Positions 19,084-30,880 of a stretch of DNA of 64,000 nucleotides are shown piece after piece. Below the pieces are notes generated by a model. The model was not told where the DNA came from. It was given only the letters and a program-made list of their open reading frames with translations, and searched no databases. Source of the DNA: Craterostigma plantagineum (Eukaryota; Streptophyta; Magnoliopsida; Lamiales; Linderniaceae); assembly GCA_027422505.1 (NCBI GenBank), contig JAPQWV010000485.1, positions 1 through 64,000 of the forward strand. The letters run 5' to 3'. A program made the translations under genes and the position numbers. How positions within the stretch are numbered: the first letter of the stretch is position 1; each line of letters starts with the position of its first letter.

Positions 19084-21120
19084 AACCTCCCCACACTTAA
19101 GCCTTTAAGTCCTCAAGTAAATTAGAAATTGGAAAAGGCATCAAATCAAGATGACGGCATAATTGTTTGCAACTTATCGTCATAGCTAGAAAGCACAAAA
19201 TGTAATCAAGCAAACAATCATAGACAGTACATTAATGATTGGCACCTATCAACCTGAATTTTCTTAGCACTACAAATCAAGACCCACACCTCACAATGAT
19301 TCGCTCAAATAGCTCAGTGTATAGGCTAGTATATCAGTGAATCGCTCAAATAGTGCACTAGTACAACCCCTACCGTAGGCTTGCAAGTTAATCGCATATC
19401 TTCTACTTAAGGTGGTAAGCATAAATCTGGGGGTCTTTTGGGTCGAAACGGGGTCAAATAATAATGAGATAACAAGCATAGACACTGACAAACGTAATCC
19501 TAAAGCTAAGACACATAAGCAAAAACTCAAAAATATAGCATGATCAAAGTGACAGTCACATGCCCCAACATAAGACTCAACATTCTCGCTCTGAAATCCT
19601 AGACTTTTCTGCCCGACCCTCTCAACTCAGTTTCCTTTTATTTTCTGCCCTTTCACCTTATTTACGATCAGATTTTACACTGCCCTTATTCCCTAAACAT
19701 CAAGGTTTGGTTTTTTGTCGCAGAGAATACATCGGCACAACAAATGCAGTGTACCTAGGGATACTTATTACCAAAACCTATATCTCATAAAAGGTTTATG
19801 GGCAGGTTTATGCAAGAGATCGAGTCATTTCAGAAAACGGTCAAGTAGGATCGAGTCATTTCACCAAATAACAGAGAAGTAACATTAGATCAGACATTAA
19901 AGCAGTAACCCTCAAGTTCGACTTCTGCTCTATTCTAATCAACTCAGGTTCAGAGGATCTCTGGAGGCTTATTCAGGCTAGCGACTTTTATAATTTACGG
20001 GGGGAGAAATGAATAGGTTCGGCTCAAAATGGCTAACTATGGGGATCAGTCGTGGGTTGGGAAATTTGGCTCTGGACTTATTTCCTAATGCCCTCGTCTT
20101 TTTCACTCGAACGCAACCCAAACAGTTTCAACGCATATCAAGCATGCAAGTTCTATAGAGATATAAACTAGGCACGTCACATAACCAAGGAAAAAAATTG
20201 AGCATAAGCTCTTCAGGCTGAAACTCCCGCAACGTAAACGGGTTATGTGTACGAATCCCTCAAAGTAGCGCTATGTCTATCCAAGCAGACACGATTCAAT
20301 CAATCATGCAAGTCCTAATCGCCCACAAGACTCCATTAATTTCATACTAACTCGAGATAAACGCAAATAATCATGCCTGATTTTAGAGAATTCATGTCTT
20401 TCCAACGAAATTAATAGCTAACGGACACGTCATAAAAAAAATTTCACATACATTCTCAACCTAGTATGTTCTCAACCTAAATCCCCCTCCCCACACTTAA
20501 GACTGACATCGTCCTCAACGTAAAAAGGATAAAAGAAAGGGAAAAAGAAGGTTAAAAGGAACGGGCTTCCCTGACGAATAAGTGACGTGGTCATGACGTA
20601 GTCGTGACTAAATGCGTGAAGGTCGTCGTATCGTGACTCGTGATACGTATCCTGACATAACTAAAAGAAAAATTATGTAAAAAGTAAATAGGCATAGATA
20701 ATAATAATTATTATTATAGACATATTCATATGCATCACAGTTATAGACAAATAAAAAATACAAAAAATACTAGATAGATAAAACATGAGTTGCCTCCCAA
20801 GGGCGCTTCGTTTAACGTCTTTAGTCGGACGTAACTCCCTTTTTTAGGGTGGCTGGAATTTTAGGTATAATATCTCCTTTTCGGTTAAGCCCCCCTCGCC
20901 TCCATTCATACTTTGGAGTTGTCGCTCTTTGCCAGGCAGCGGTTTCAACTATAGTGTCAGTTGCTCCTTGACTGGGCTTTTGTCTATCGTGTCATCGACG
21001 GCTATAATGGGCCCGTCATCTTCCTCCTCGCTCAAAACCTGTGATAAACTTGCATAGAAGATGAGAAATCGTGCTCACAAGCATCCAAGTAATAGCATTA
21101 TTATCGTGCTGGCTACTATT
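19084..21120 (-). other. Athila 3' internal region without ORF; RT-INT deleted
   Basis: In minus-strand order, the protease-end reading continues into LKPLPG (near 20945), the position where Athila reverse transcriptase begins. It then passes at once into the untranslated phrase GACGTTAAACGAAGCGCCCT, followed by TGGGAGGCAAC (20799-20828 region), known downstream of Athila integrase. So about 3 kb of RT-RNaseH-INT is absent. Two copies of CTTAAGTGTGGGGAGG occur, one near 20488-20504 and one next to the LTR near 19088-19104. No env-like ORF is visible between them. Confidence 0.7.
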
Positions 21121-21129
21121 TTTCGTCGA

Positions 21130-21776
21130 ATCAGACATATTATACGTATTTCTCGCCGTCTACAGTCAAAGTCAATGTTCCATTCCTAACATCTATCAGA
21201 GTCTCGTCTGTAGCAAAGAATGGTCTACCTAGTATTAATGAAATATTTTCATCCTCGTCCATCTCTAGGATAACAAAATCAGCAGAGATGATGAACTTAT
21301 CAACTTTATCTAGAATATCCTCGATAACATCTCAAGGGTATTTTAACAATCTATCGGCCAATTGAATACTCGTCTTAGTGGGTCGTGGTTAACCTAATCC
21401 TAAGTGCTCAAACATGGAATACGACATCAAATTAATACTAGCACCTAGATCAGCTAAAGCATGCTCAACTATTATATTGCCTAATAGGGAATAGGAAAAC
21501 TCCCTGGGTCCTTGAGCTTCTTCAGTATTTTGCTATCGCCGAGTGCTCTCCTCGTAGGCATACAGTGGAGACGTGTTCGAGCTTCATTCGATTCGTCAGC
21601 AAGTCCGTCAGGAACTTAGCGAAACTGGGCATCTGTGTAATGACTTCAATAAACGGTAAGTTAGTATGTAATTCTTTGCACATAACCATTAATTTGCCAA
21701 ATAGTGCCTCGTCTTTGTTCTTCTTTAAAAGTGCTGGGTAGGGGACCTTCGACTGGTACGGCTTCATTGGTGGTCA
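21130..21776 (-). pseudogene. Athila protease and gag-protease linker remnant
   Basis: The ORF at 21522-21767 encodes KVPYPALLKKNKDEALFGKL and MPSFAKFLTDLLTNR, the conserved linker before the protease in Athila elements. Further on, in minus-strand sense, LADLGASINLMSYSMFEHLG contains the aspartic protease D-x-G-A-S-like active site. It is followed by DFVILEMDEDENISLILGRP and FFATDETLIDV. Stop codons separate the pieces, so it is not translatable. Confidence 0.75.
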
Positions 21777-23787
21777 TGTTGGGAATCCCCGAGGATCCCT
21801 GGACCCACGTTCCTAGAACGGCGGAATTTTAAAATCTTACGGGGTTTCCCGCCTATCCAAGATCGCTCGGCTACAAACACGAGAACGTATTGACATAAAG
21901 AGATAAGAGATCAGCCATGATACCTTGTTGAAATCTCTTAACGATGGCTAGCTTCAAATCCTTCGAATCCCAGAGGCGTAGTGCCCCTCTCCTACGCCAA
22001 AAGCACACGAACGGGACGCCTTCTTTGAGCAAGATCGTCACGCCGGCACCTTACTAACGTCGCAGCTGTTCTTGCATGTGCGGCTAGGCCAAGAACGAAC
22101 TGCTTGCTGCCCCATAGAGAGAGAGTGCGAGAGAGAAAGTGGTGAGAGGAGAAAACTCTTAGGTTTTACTCTCTTTTGCTTGTATTTCGAAAATTTAGCT
22201 TCCACCCCCTTTTAGGATCTCGAAAATCCTACTTTATACCTCTTAGGATTAGCCAAAAATAGGTTAAGGTGGGTGGAGAAAAATCCTCAAACCTCCCCTT
22301 TTACCAAGTCTTCGTTTTACCAAGTAATGAATTCAAAATTCAAACTTTATATTTAATTAATTAAATATCCAATACCTTAATTAATTAAAATACCATATTT
22401 AGTATATTTTAAATATATAATATCCAATATAAATATATTTAATAATTTTCGAAATTTTATCTAATAAAAATTCGAAACTTATATATATATCCGATATATA
22501 TTATCTAATATTATTTCTCTAAGAAAATAATAAAGATCTAAATCTAATTTAAATCATATACTACATATTCAATATCAATATTTTATTTCAAAAATATATC
22601 GTGAGGTGAAAAGACCATTTTACCCCTCATAGTCAAACTTAGTATTTTCGGCCGATCAAGGCTTTGGCCAAGCCCCAAACCCTAATGTCACAATCTAGGA
22701 CCTAGCCTTGTCTCTCTCTGATGACGACGTTGTATCGGTTGCCTTTTTAAGCCCGACTCTCTTGGTTCGTCCCAACCGGCCCAGGAGGTATCTAGGAGTT
22801 CGGTATTCACCTAGCCAGCCCCGTGGTACCGAACAGCTCCCAAGTTGAGTACGAATTTGATCTAATCATAATCCATGAACGGACTGTAGATTTTTGTCAT
22901 ACATATAAACCCTTTACGTTTGTCCCGGTCGAGTGAAAGTCATGCATAGTCAAACTTACAGAACTCGACTCTATGTCGTTTATGTCGGTGAAAGTTCTAA
23001 AACTGCACTCCACGACTATCATGAGTCAGTTATATGCTCTGGCCAGAGACGGGTAAATTCCCGCACATTAAACTTGCCATAGGACGTTAACCTCGAATTT
23101 AATCGAGATCGTAAATCCCTCTCCACGGTTCAACCGGCAATCACATCGAAAAGTCAAGACCGCATTTCGCCGCTGACCCATGCCACCGGCAAGACGGGCC
23201 TAGCAAACTAGTGACAAGTCAAGACCTCAAGATCAACCACAAGTTAACCCTTTCGGTCTAAGGTTCACGCATACTACTACAATCAATCGTTCGATCAAGG
23301 ACAATCCAAGCGTGTGATCGTTCGATTACGAGTCAGTGTCCAAATACAGATAATCCCCTGATTTATCTTGTATCATTGTCATGGGCTCTCACTTCCCAAG
23401 TGAACGGTTGGCACAACCATATTGGACCCACCGACAAACAAGTCGTACGTGTCATTCCAGTCACCCTACTGGAGACTTAGACTTGTGGACTATTTTAATA
23501 TTGCAGTATCTCTGCTTACTGGTGCCCTCTCTGTCCCCACAGAATCAGTAACTGAACTGCCAATATTTGGGTTTTATTAATTTGTCTTATCCACCCAGAC
23601 TGCAAGGTGAAATCTTTAGACTAATTAATAATTTGCCTTTTAATTTATCCATCCAATAATTAATTGATGGTAAATAAAGTCATTCCATTAATAGAAGTAA
23701 TCAAATTACATCACTAAACACTACACATTAGCAAATTGCCCTCGTACTCCCAGTCCTCGTACGGCATCTAGGGCATATACCTCAACA
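21777..23787 (-). mobile_element. Solo Angela/BARE-like Copia LTR (2,011 bp) inside Athila gag-pro
   Basis: On the minus strand it starts TGTTGAGGTATATGCCCTAG, the typical Angela/BARE LTR start, and it ends ..CCCAACA. The flanks GGTCA (21772-21776) and GGTCG (23788-23792) agree at four of five bases. An AT-rich central block (22320-22580) and a segment with GACCGAAAGGG are present. The latter is shared with the Angela-like LTR at 57819-58392. No internal sequence is present, so it is a recombined solo LTR. Confidence 0.85.
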
Positions 23788-25656
23788 GGTCGAGCATTCT
23801 CCTCCGCCTTCTCTTTTCAGGCATGGCCTCCTCCTTTTCGGGTTCGACCATCTCCTTTTCAGGTTCGGCCTCCCTCAACCGAGCTGGGGACGGAATCTTC
23901 GGGTGGTACGGCTTCACGATTGGTCGTGCATTTCCTTTGTCAGCCTTTACCTTCTCGACATTGTCGCCTTTGCTTTCCTCCATTCTGGCTCGTCCTGGCC
24001 CTCGAAATCAGATTTCTCCTTTGAATTCTGCTTGGCGTGTACTTCTTGCAATTCTATCCCGCTCCTCAGGATTATCGCATTGCAGTACTCCTTAGGGTTT
24101 GGCTCAGTGTAACTCGGGAGTGATCCTTAATTTTGCCCCGCCAGATGTTTCGGCTAATTGGCCTACTTGCTGTTCCAACTTTGTAATTGATGTATCTGTG
24201 TTCTGAGCCCATATATCGTTCGCTTCCATATACTCCTCCATCTTCGTCATTCGACTCTCGTGAGCCGTGGTGGTCTTGCTAAAATTCGTGAGGAACATCT
24301 TCATCATGTCCTTCATCTCCCTCATATCGTCAGATCCTAACCCCGCGGATGCATTCTGATACTATCGTGGTGGTTCGCGTTGGAAACCGGATGGTCTGGA
24401 GTGAAATCCCAGCGGTCCTTGCCCGTGGTGGTTCTGATCCCCGTACGCCATATTGGGGTGTCTCGAGGTTGGAAACCTCGCTGCCCTTGGTGGTTTCCCA
24501 TGTAATCCACGTGCTCCAGTGGCTGCCCGAGTTGGCATTCGGACGTCTCGTGGGCTGCGCCACAAATTCCACATTGTGTTTTATGTGGTGTATGATGCGT
24601 CGGTGCGATGGTCATCATGGTGTTCACAGGCTGTGTCTGCCTGGATTTTGGAAGTAGTGCGCCAATCACAGTCTGCAGGTGAGAGTTTGTCGCCGTGATT
24701 TGTTGCTGGAGTGCCTCAAATTTGGCATTCATGGTCGTCTCCTCGCTCACTCCGAAGACGCTTGGCGTCTTAATCCTCGTATTGCCCCTCATGAAGCTGT
24801 TCCTCGAGTAGTCCTCGATCAGGCTCCAAGCATCAATCGCAGTGAGCTTCACGAGCCCTCCTCCTGCGGCTCCGTCTAACATGTGAACAGTCTGATCATT
24901 GAGCCCCTCGTGGAATCGGTTGATCTGAGCTGCCTTCGACATTCTGTGATTCGTGCACTTCTTCAGTAGCACCTCTATCGCTCCCACACCTCGTAGAGAT
25001 TTTCTAAGTCCTTCTGGTGGAAAAGCGATACCTCTTTTTTCAGTCTTAGCACCTTCGACAACGGAATGTAGTGGCTGATGAATGCGGCTCGCATCTCCTC
25101 CCACGTAGTGATTTATCGGGCGACAACATCTCAAACCAATCCTTGGCTCTGAACTTCAGGGAGATAGGAATAGCATCAGTTTGATCGCATCGCCCGTGAC
25201 CCCATTAATCTTGATGGTGTCAGTCACTGTCAGAAAGGCCTTCAGGTGTGAGTAGGGATCGTCGTCTGGATTTCCCTCAAATTGGACCGTCTGGAAAATT
25301 ATCTGAATCCAAGAATGCTTCAGTTCGAAATTGTTATTCTCGATCGATGGAATAACGTTCGCCGACTCTGCACCGCCTAGTGCAGTGTTCCTGAGCAGAT
25401 CTTGTAGCGACTGCTCCTCCTCGTGGACGTGCAATCTGTGATCTGCCATCGTCACTTCTATACCTGGGCTATCTATGGACGCCTCTATTCGAGAATTTTG
25501 GGCTGATTCATGAGAGCTATCCTCTATGTAGTTAATTAATGGCTCCTGAGAGCTAGTGGTTGCTCTTTCAGTGTCGTACATGAGTTGCCTTCGTAACTTA
25601 TGCTTGAAATTTGGGTCTGCATCAACAAAGGGACCCGATGGATGGCTTCGGATCAT
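23788..25656 (-). pseudogene. Athila gag remnant
   Basis: From the ATG at 25656, the frame encodes the Athila gag core (FELKHSWIQIIFQTVQFEGN, DDDPYSHLKAFLTVTDTIKI). It shifts at about 25160 and continues in pieces to 24337, including a zinc-knuckle-like CGICGAAHETSEC. The segments ITKLEQQVGQLAET (24104-24325) and a Lys/Glu-rich tail with ARPIVKPYHPKIPSPARL (23768-23983) follow. At least three frame breaks are present. Gag would form the virus-like particle in an active element. Confidence 0.8.
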
Positions 25657-25850
25657 TCACTGCTGAATCGTACCTTCAATAAATGAAATTGAAAATTAGC
25701 GAAGAAACAAGTAAACACGTCAAAGAAATAACGAGACTAATAACGATGTTGGAAAACAAATAACACAAATAACGTAATTAACGAAAAACTAAGAAAACGT
25801 CAAATAAAGTGGCTAAAGTACCGAAATATGGTGTTACTATATCAATCTAT

Positions 25851-25868
25851 TCCCCGGCAATGACGCCA
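25851..25868 (-). other. Primer-binding site of the Athila element
   Basis: The minus strand reads TGGCGTCATTGCCGGGGA, complementary to the 3' end of plant tRNA-Asp with two changes. It lies six bases inside the 5' LTR. Confidence 0.9.
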
Positions 25869-25874
25869 AAAATT

Positions 25875-27564
25875 TGATTGACACGCGGTGTACTAATGTA
25901 AAGTGCAAGTGCGACAAGTAATAAATAAAACGAATACGTAGTTACTATCACCGACGTGCGATAGGCAGTGGACCTATTGTTTGTAGTGTAATAAGGTGAG
26001 TAAACGAGTATCGAACATGAGGAATAAACTTGACTACTGGTAATAACCTATCGACTCGATATGTAGCCTAAATAAAGTGCATAAATTGTTTATACTGCGA
26101 AGTGACCTAACAAATCAATCCTAAAGCAAGGAAAGAGTAAGAGAACACGACTAAAACTGATAAGAGTGTTTGATATGAATAATGTGCTCGAGATTCAAAT
26201 CTCTCTAGGTACTATCGTCTAAGACACTAAAATATCGCTGCTACATGATTGTTGACTAGATCGCAGTAATTTCCTACACACTCACGAATTTGCGATCGCC
26301 CTAAACGCTCGTGGGGATCTGAGATTCGACAATTACTAACGGCTAGGATCGAGTATTTGCTGTCGCCCTATACTCGAGTCCTATCATCTACGAACGGCCT
26401 AATCGTTGTTTAGATGTCACCCTAAACAATTTTCCACATATTCACTTTAACACATAGACATGTTAAAGCGAAGAAACACTTTCATAGATAGATAAATAGT
26501 CATGATACACGAGTCACGATAAATATATGTCTTAAGCACGAATCAACCTAGCGCTCATCTACTCCCAAACACAGAGGGAATTTAGCTACTCATAATTAAC
26601 GAAAAAGCAACGAAAGAAATAGAGAACAAGCGTAGAGGACTCATAATCTTCCCTTCTGATTGATCTGGGATGGTCTTGGGGGAAGATTCTTTTTCCCTAT
26701 TCAGTTCGGCATGAAATCGTTGTTAATCCATCTCTTGCGCTTCTTGGGATGTTCTTTGTTCTTGATGGCTCTCTTTCGTCTTTTGATATATTAGGGTTGA
26801 CTTCTGAAAGGGTTCCCCTCTTTTTTAGTCGAAATTGGCTTTTATAGTGAAATTCAAGACCTGGGACTTCACGGCCTGGGACATGGTCTTCACGGGTTGA
26901 CTTCACGGCCTGGGACAAGGGCCTTCACGGTCGTGACACAATCGGGGCACAAAATGAGCTCACTGTCGTGCCTCACGGCCTAGGACAAACATTCACGGTC
27001 GTGACGCTTTCGGCAGGTTTGCGGCAGTTCCTTGTTTCATGCAGATAAAGTGGTAAACGATGTCCAATGGACCTAAACTTTTAACCCCAGAAAGCATACG
27101 CGCAATCTTGACATTGACCAGGGGCATTCTCAATCTAAGGTCTAGATTGAGTGATATGAATTTTCTAATTCGTTGCTACTTTTCAGGCGGGCTTCACGAC
27201 AGTGACTCTCTCTGGTTTACCTCTCGCACTTCTGTCACGGCCTGGTGCACGACGTATCACGGCCGTGACAACCACTTTGACTTGGCTCTCCGCCGTGGTT
27301 CACGGCCTGGTGCACGTGCATTCACGGCCGTGAGCATCTTTGCCTAGGCGGAGGTGAACACTGCTCATAGTCACGGCCTAGTGTAATACATTTCCTGTTT
27401 TCGTCGTACTTGTGCCGTTTTCACTCCTTTTCATCCGATAGCCCTCCTAAGGTCCTTCAATATCAAAATAGGTGTAAATAGAGCGATAAATGCATAAAAT
27501 GATTACAAAAACTCTATTATAATCCAAATAAATACTGCAATAAATGTATTGATATACGTTTATC
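25875..27564 (-). repeat. 5' LTR of the Athila element (1,690 bp)
   Basis: It starts TGATTGACACGCGG and ends GATATACGTTTATCA on the plus strand, and is colinear with 17423-19083 but has visible substitutions and short indels. It contains two exact TCACGGCCGTGA palindromes (near 27258 and 27319) plus degenerate ones. The level of difference indicates an insertion considerably older than SIRE-A. Confidence 0.9.
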
Positions 27565-27639
27565 ACGACCCTTGGCATCATTTATGGTGCACCGTTACTA
27601 TATATGCAATAAATACTTATATTCCGACAAGGAGGTACG

Positions 27640-28788
27640 CCTCGTTAAAATCTTATCTAGGCAAAAACCTCAATTGAGGTAAAATCCTAGAGTAAGAAAA
27701 AAGAGTACGTCCCCTCCATTTTACATAATGGTATTACACGTAAAACTCTTTTTAAGTTGGAGATATTCCAAGGGCAAGGCAGGGCTCTCCCTTTGGTATC
27801 TTCCAACTCGTAGGCTGCACCTCCTAGCACTTGCTTCACACGATAAGGTCCTTCCCAAGGTGGTTCCATCTTTTTTAAGCACCAGGTCCCCTACTTGAAA
27901 TCCCCTCGGACCCTTTGATCGTACGCCGCTTTTACCCGGCTCTTATAACTTTCCATCCCTACTTGGGCTTCCTCACATACTTCATCAATCAAGTCCAGGT
28001 CTTCCCTCCTTAGTCGTGCATTCTGATGCCAGCATGCGATGTGTTTCGATGCCGATCTCAGCAGGGTAATGATAGCAAATCCATAAACCAACCCGAAAGG
28101 GGTTTCTCCTGTGGCCTCGTGAGGGTTAGTTCTGTAAGCCCAGAGGACCACATCAAGTGCCTTCACCCATTTGTCTCTGTCTTGCTCCAGTCGAGACTTA
28201 ATTCATTTGAGTATCGTCCGGTTAGTGACTCCGGCTTGTCCGTTGGCCTACTGATGTCCCACGGCCACGAACCTTTGGGTGATCTTCATTCCTTCGCAAA
28301 ATCCAATTGTCTTGGCTCCAACAACTAAATTATGTTGTTCGAGACGAGGATCCTGGGAGCTCCACAGCGGCAGCATATATTCTTCCATAGGAACTCAATC
28401 ACTTTTTCTTCGTCTATTCGGGCTACTGCCTTGGCTTCGATCCATTTGCTGAAGTAGTCCACGGCTACAATGATGAACTTCTGCGCCTTCCCACGGGGAA
28501 ATGATCTATGATGTCAATCCTTCATTTATCAAAAGGACACGCGATTGCATACTCCTCAGGACCTCCGCCGGGACGTGGATACGAGGTCCGTATTTCTGGA
28601 AATTGGCGCACTTCTTTCACCAGCTCTTTTGCATCCTTAGCGAGGGAGGGCCAAAAGTAGCCTGCCCTTACCACCTTCCTTGTTAGGGATCTATATCCTG
28701 CGTGGTCTCCCGTACATCCTTTATGAATTTCCTCCAATATCTTTCGTCTCCCTTCTTTCCTGGAGAGGCAACAAGTGTAGGCATGCAC
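27640..28788 (-). pseudogene. Tat integrase remnant and pol C-terminus
   Basis: Pieces in minus-strand order encode the zinc-binding region (EIHKGCTGDHAGYRSLTRKV, FWPSLAKDAKELV; 28522-28788). A central part with stops follows, then the integrase C-terminal half (DVVLWAYRTNPHEATGETPF, GLVYGFAI; 27891-28166). The last piece is the pol tail WEGPYRVKQVLGGAAYELED (27687-27869). The last phrase is typical of Gypsy integrase C-termini. Multiple stops and shifts make it non-functional. Confidence 0.8.
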
Positions 28789-28845
28789 AAAAGAATTTTT
28801 GAAGGCGACAACCCGATCAGGCAGAATCTGCGACGGTAACCCTTT

Positions 28846-29786
28846 CTATCTTTCAACTCCATGTCCTCTAGGACCTACATGACAGGGGCCCTCCAATCGT
28901 TCCCTTCTTCTAATCTGCCTACGAATTCCCCGGTTCCCTCCTTGTCCGCCGTGAGGTAGGTAATATTGTCCCCCCTGATGGTCGATCCTGAGCTCGCCAT
29001 TTTTGCTAGGTAGTCGGCCTTGTAATTTTTCTACCTGGGAACCTGCACAATTTCGCAATTATCAAAACATGTTACTGGTCCATCTACCCTCTTCCGTCAT
29101 CTTTACATCTTTTATTTCGTAGTTCCCTTTAACTTGTTATACCACTAATTGTGAGTCGGAGAACAAGGTGACCACCCGGGCTCCTAGTTCCTTTGCGATT
29201 CTCAGGCCATGGATTAGGGCCGCGTATCCGCCTTATTGTTAGAGGCTTGGAAACTGAAAGTGATGGTGAAGCGGAGTTCCGTTCCATCGGGCTAGTGACG
29301 TGGACCCCCGTCCCGAACCTCTGGGAAGTTGCGGATCCGTCTACGTATACTTCCCAACACTGCTCCTGCGGTCCCCTGGTCGTCTCGAGTACAAAGTCAG
29401 AGAGCCAGTGCTTTGATGGCCGTGCATCGTTCGAACTCCAGGTCATACTCCCCCAGCCGATTGCCCACACATTCTTCCAGATAGTTCCGGTCGGTTGATC
29501 GTCTGTTTCATGGGAAATTAGTCCGTACGTGGATCTTGTGTGATAGGAAATATGGCCGGAGTCTCCTGGTGGTTACCATTACGGCGAGCACGGCTTTCTC
29601 GATTTTGGAGTACTGGGTCTCGGCCTTCAGGAGTACTTTGCTCACAAAATAGATGGGCTTTGGGAGGTCCCTTTTTTTCACCAACGCGGAGCTGATGGCA
29701 CTGTCTCCGATGAAGAAATACAGAATCAGCTTATCCCCCCTCAATGGCTTCGTTAGGAGAGGTGTGTCGTGGAGATATTTCTTCAA
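28846..29786 (-). pseudogene. Tat RNase H and archaeal-type RNase H remnant
   Basis: The ORF at 29508-29786 encodes the first RNase H region (FIGDSAISSALVKKRDLPKP, IYFVSKVLLKAETQYSKIEK). Downstream, 29129-29470 encodes WEVYVDGSATSQRFGTGVHV, the start of a second, archaeal-type RNase H. The presence of this second domain between RNase H and integrase is a mark of the Tat lineage. Frames are broken between the pieces. Confidence 0.75.
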
Positions 29787-30582
29787 TTATTCGAAAGCCA
29801 GCTGACATTCCTCGGTCCATTCAAATTCTTTGTTCTTTCGGAACACTCTGAAGAATGAAAGACTCCTTCTTACCGAATGGGAGATGAACCGGATAATGGC
29901 CGCGAGTCTCCCTGCCAGCATCTGGACCTCCTTAACTGCCTTTGGAGGTTGCATCTCCAGAATAGCCCTTACTTTCGATGGGTTAACCTCGATTCCTCGC
30001 CGTGTCACCATATACTCGAGGAACTTCCCGGATTTTACCCCAAAAGCACACTTTTCAGGGTTGTTTCATCCCGCTTGCTCTTATGGCTACGAACGCCTCC
30101 TCGAGATCCTTGGTGTGAGCTGTACAGACTTCACCAGCATATCCTCTACATAAACTTCCATATTTCGGCCCAGTTGTTGCTTGAACACCTATTCCACCAT
30201 TCGTTGGTAGGTAGCTCCCGCATTCTTAAGTCCAAAGGGCGTTCGGATATACCCGTATGTTCCTCCTAGAGTGACAAAACAAACTTTATCAAAATCAGCC
30301 GGGTCTAAGCTAACTTGATGGTATCTCTGGTAAGCATCCATCTTGCTGAGCACGTCACACCAGGAGGTGGAATCCACCAGCTGATCCTTAAGGCATGCCT
30401 TGTTGAGGTCCCTGAAGTCGATACACATTTGCCATTTTCTGCTTTCCTTTTTTACAAGGACCGCGTTGGCTAACCATGTAGGGAACTGTACCTCTTCTAT
30501 GTGGCCTGCCTTGAATTGCTAGTCCATTTCATCTTTCAGGATCTGTGTTCTCTCTGCTCCGCACATTTGCCTTAAGGATCAC
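29787..30582 (-). pseudogene. Tat reverse transcriptase remnant with altered active site
   Basis: Positions 30189-30428 encode QMCIDFRDLNKACLKDQL, MDAYQRYHQVSLDPADFD and YIRTPFGLKNAGATYQRMVE, clear RT motifs. Further on (around 30140) the catalytic motif reads YVEDM instead of the usual YVDDM. Positions 29787-30011 encode the thumb and connection region (RRGIEVNPSKVRAILEMQPP). Stops and shifts are present. The 5' side is lost at 30582, where SIRE-A is inserted. Confidence 0.8.
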
Positions 30583-30880
30583 TGTTAGGAGATTTAGTGA
30601 TTGTGTCAATAGTTTAAGTCTTGGGATTAATTTTGTAATTAACCTTTTAGCTTGGGCTTTGGACTTGAATGTAATTAATTAATATTTGGTGTTTGGGCCT
30701 TAATATACCTAGGGTTAATGTGGTATATAAGGTTTTACCAACTCCATTTTTAAAGGTAATCAAAGATCAAAAGGCTAACCCTAGTTTTCACACACTACAC
30801 ACACTTGAAGGTGAGAAATCTCCATTTTTCATTCCATCAAAGCCTCTTTGATTCCTTGTTGGGTGCATTCGGGACCAACA
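30583..30880 (+). repeat. 5' LTR of SIRE-A
   Basis: It starts TGTTAGG and ends GGACCAACA. A TATATAA box at 30724-30730 is a likely core promoter. Compared with the 3' LTR it differs at three sites only: the ninth base, one base near 30827, and one base in the CTTGTTGGGTG segment. Confidence 0.95.

Larger units (their letters stand above)
17423..27564 (-). mobile_element. Athila-type Gypsy element, structurally complete ends, lacking RT-RNaseH-INT
   Basis: Two LTRs (17423-19083 and 25875-27564) bound a minus-strand element, with the 5-bp target duplication CGACC at 17418-17422 and 27565-27569. A primer-binding site for tRNA-Asp lies at 25851-25868, and a polypurine tract (TGTGGGGAGGTT) borders the 3' LTR. 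Gag remnants span 23788-25656, interrupted at 23787 by a solo LTR. A protease remnant spans about 21130-21530. Sequence corresponding to reverse transcriptase, RNase H and integrase is missing. The element was therefore non-autonomous, or suffered a large deletion after insertion. Confidence 0.9.
12395..30582 (-). mobile_element. Body of a Tat-lineage Gypsy element, split by nested insertions
   Basis: Read on the minus strand, pol remnants (30582 to about 27640) are followed by the Athila insertion (27564-17423), then an untranslated stretch and an accessory ORF on the opposite strand (16758-12568), a polypurine tract and the 3' LTR. Pol followed by an additional, often antisense, ORF before the 3' LTR is known for Tat elements. 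The pol frame is heavily broken, so the element is dead. Its 5' LTR, gag and protease are not found. The left end of pol is lost at the junction used by SIRE-A. Confidence 0.75.

Noticed and set aside
24337..25134. 265-codon ORF as a host RNA-binding protein
   Set aside because: It is the shifted continuation of Athila gag, between LTR, primer site and protease remnants.
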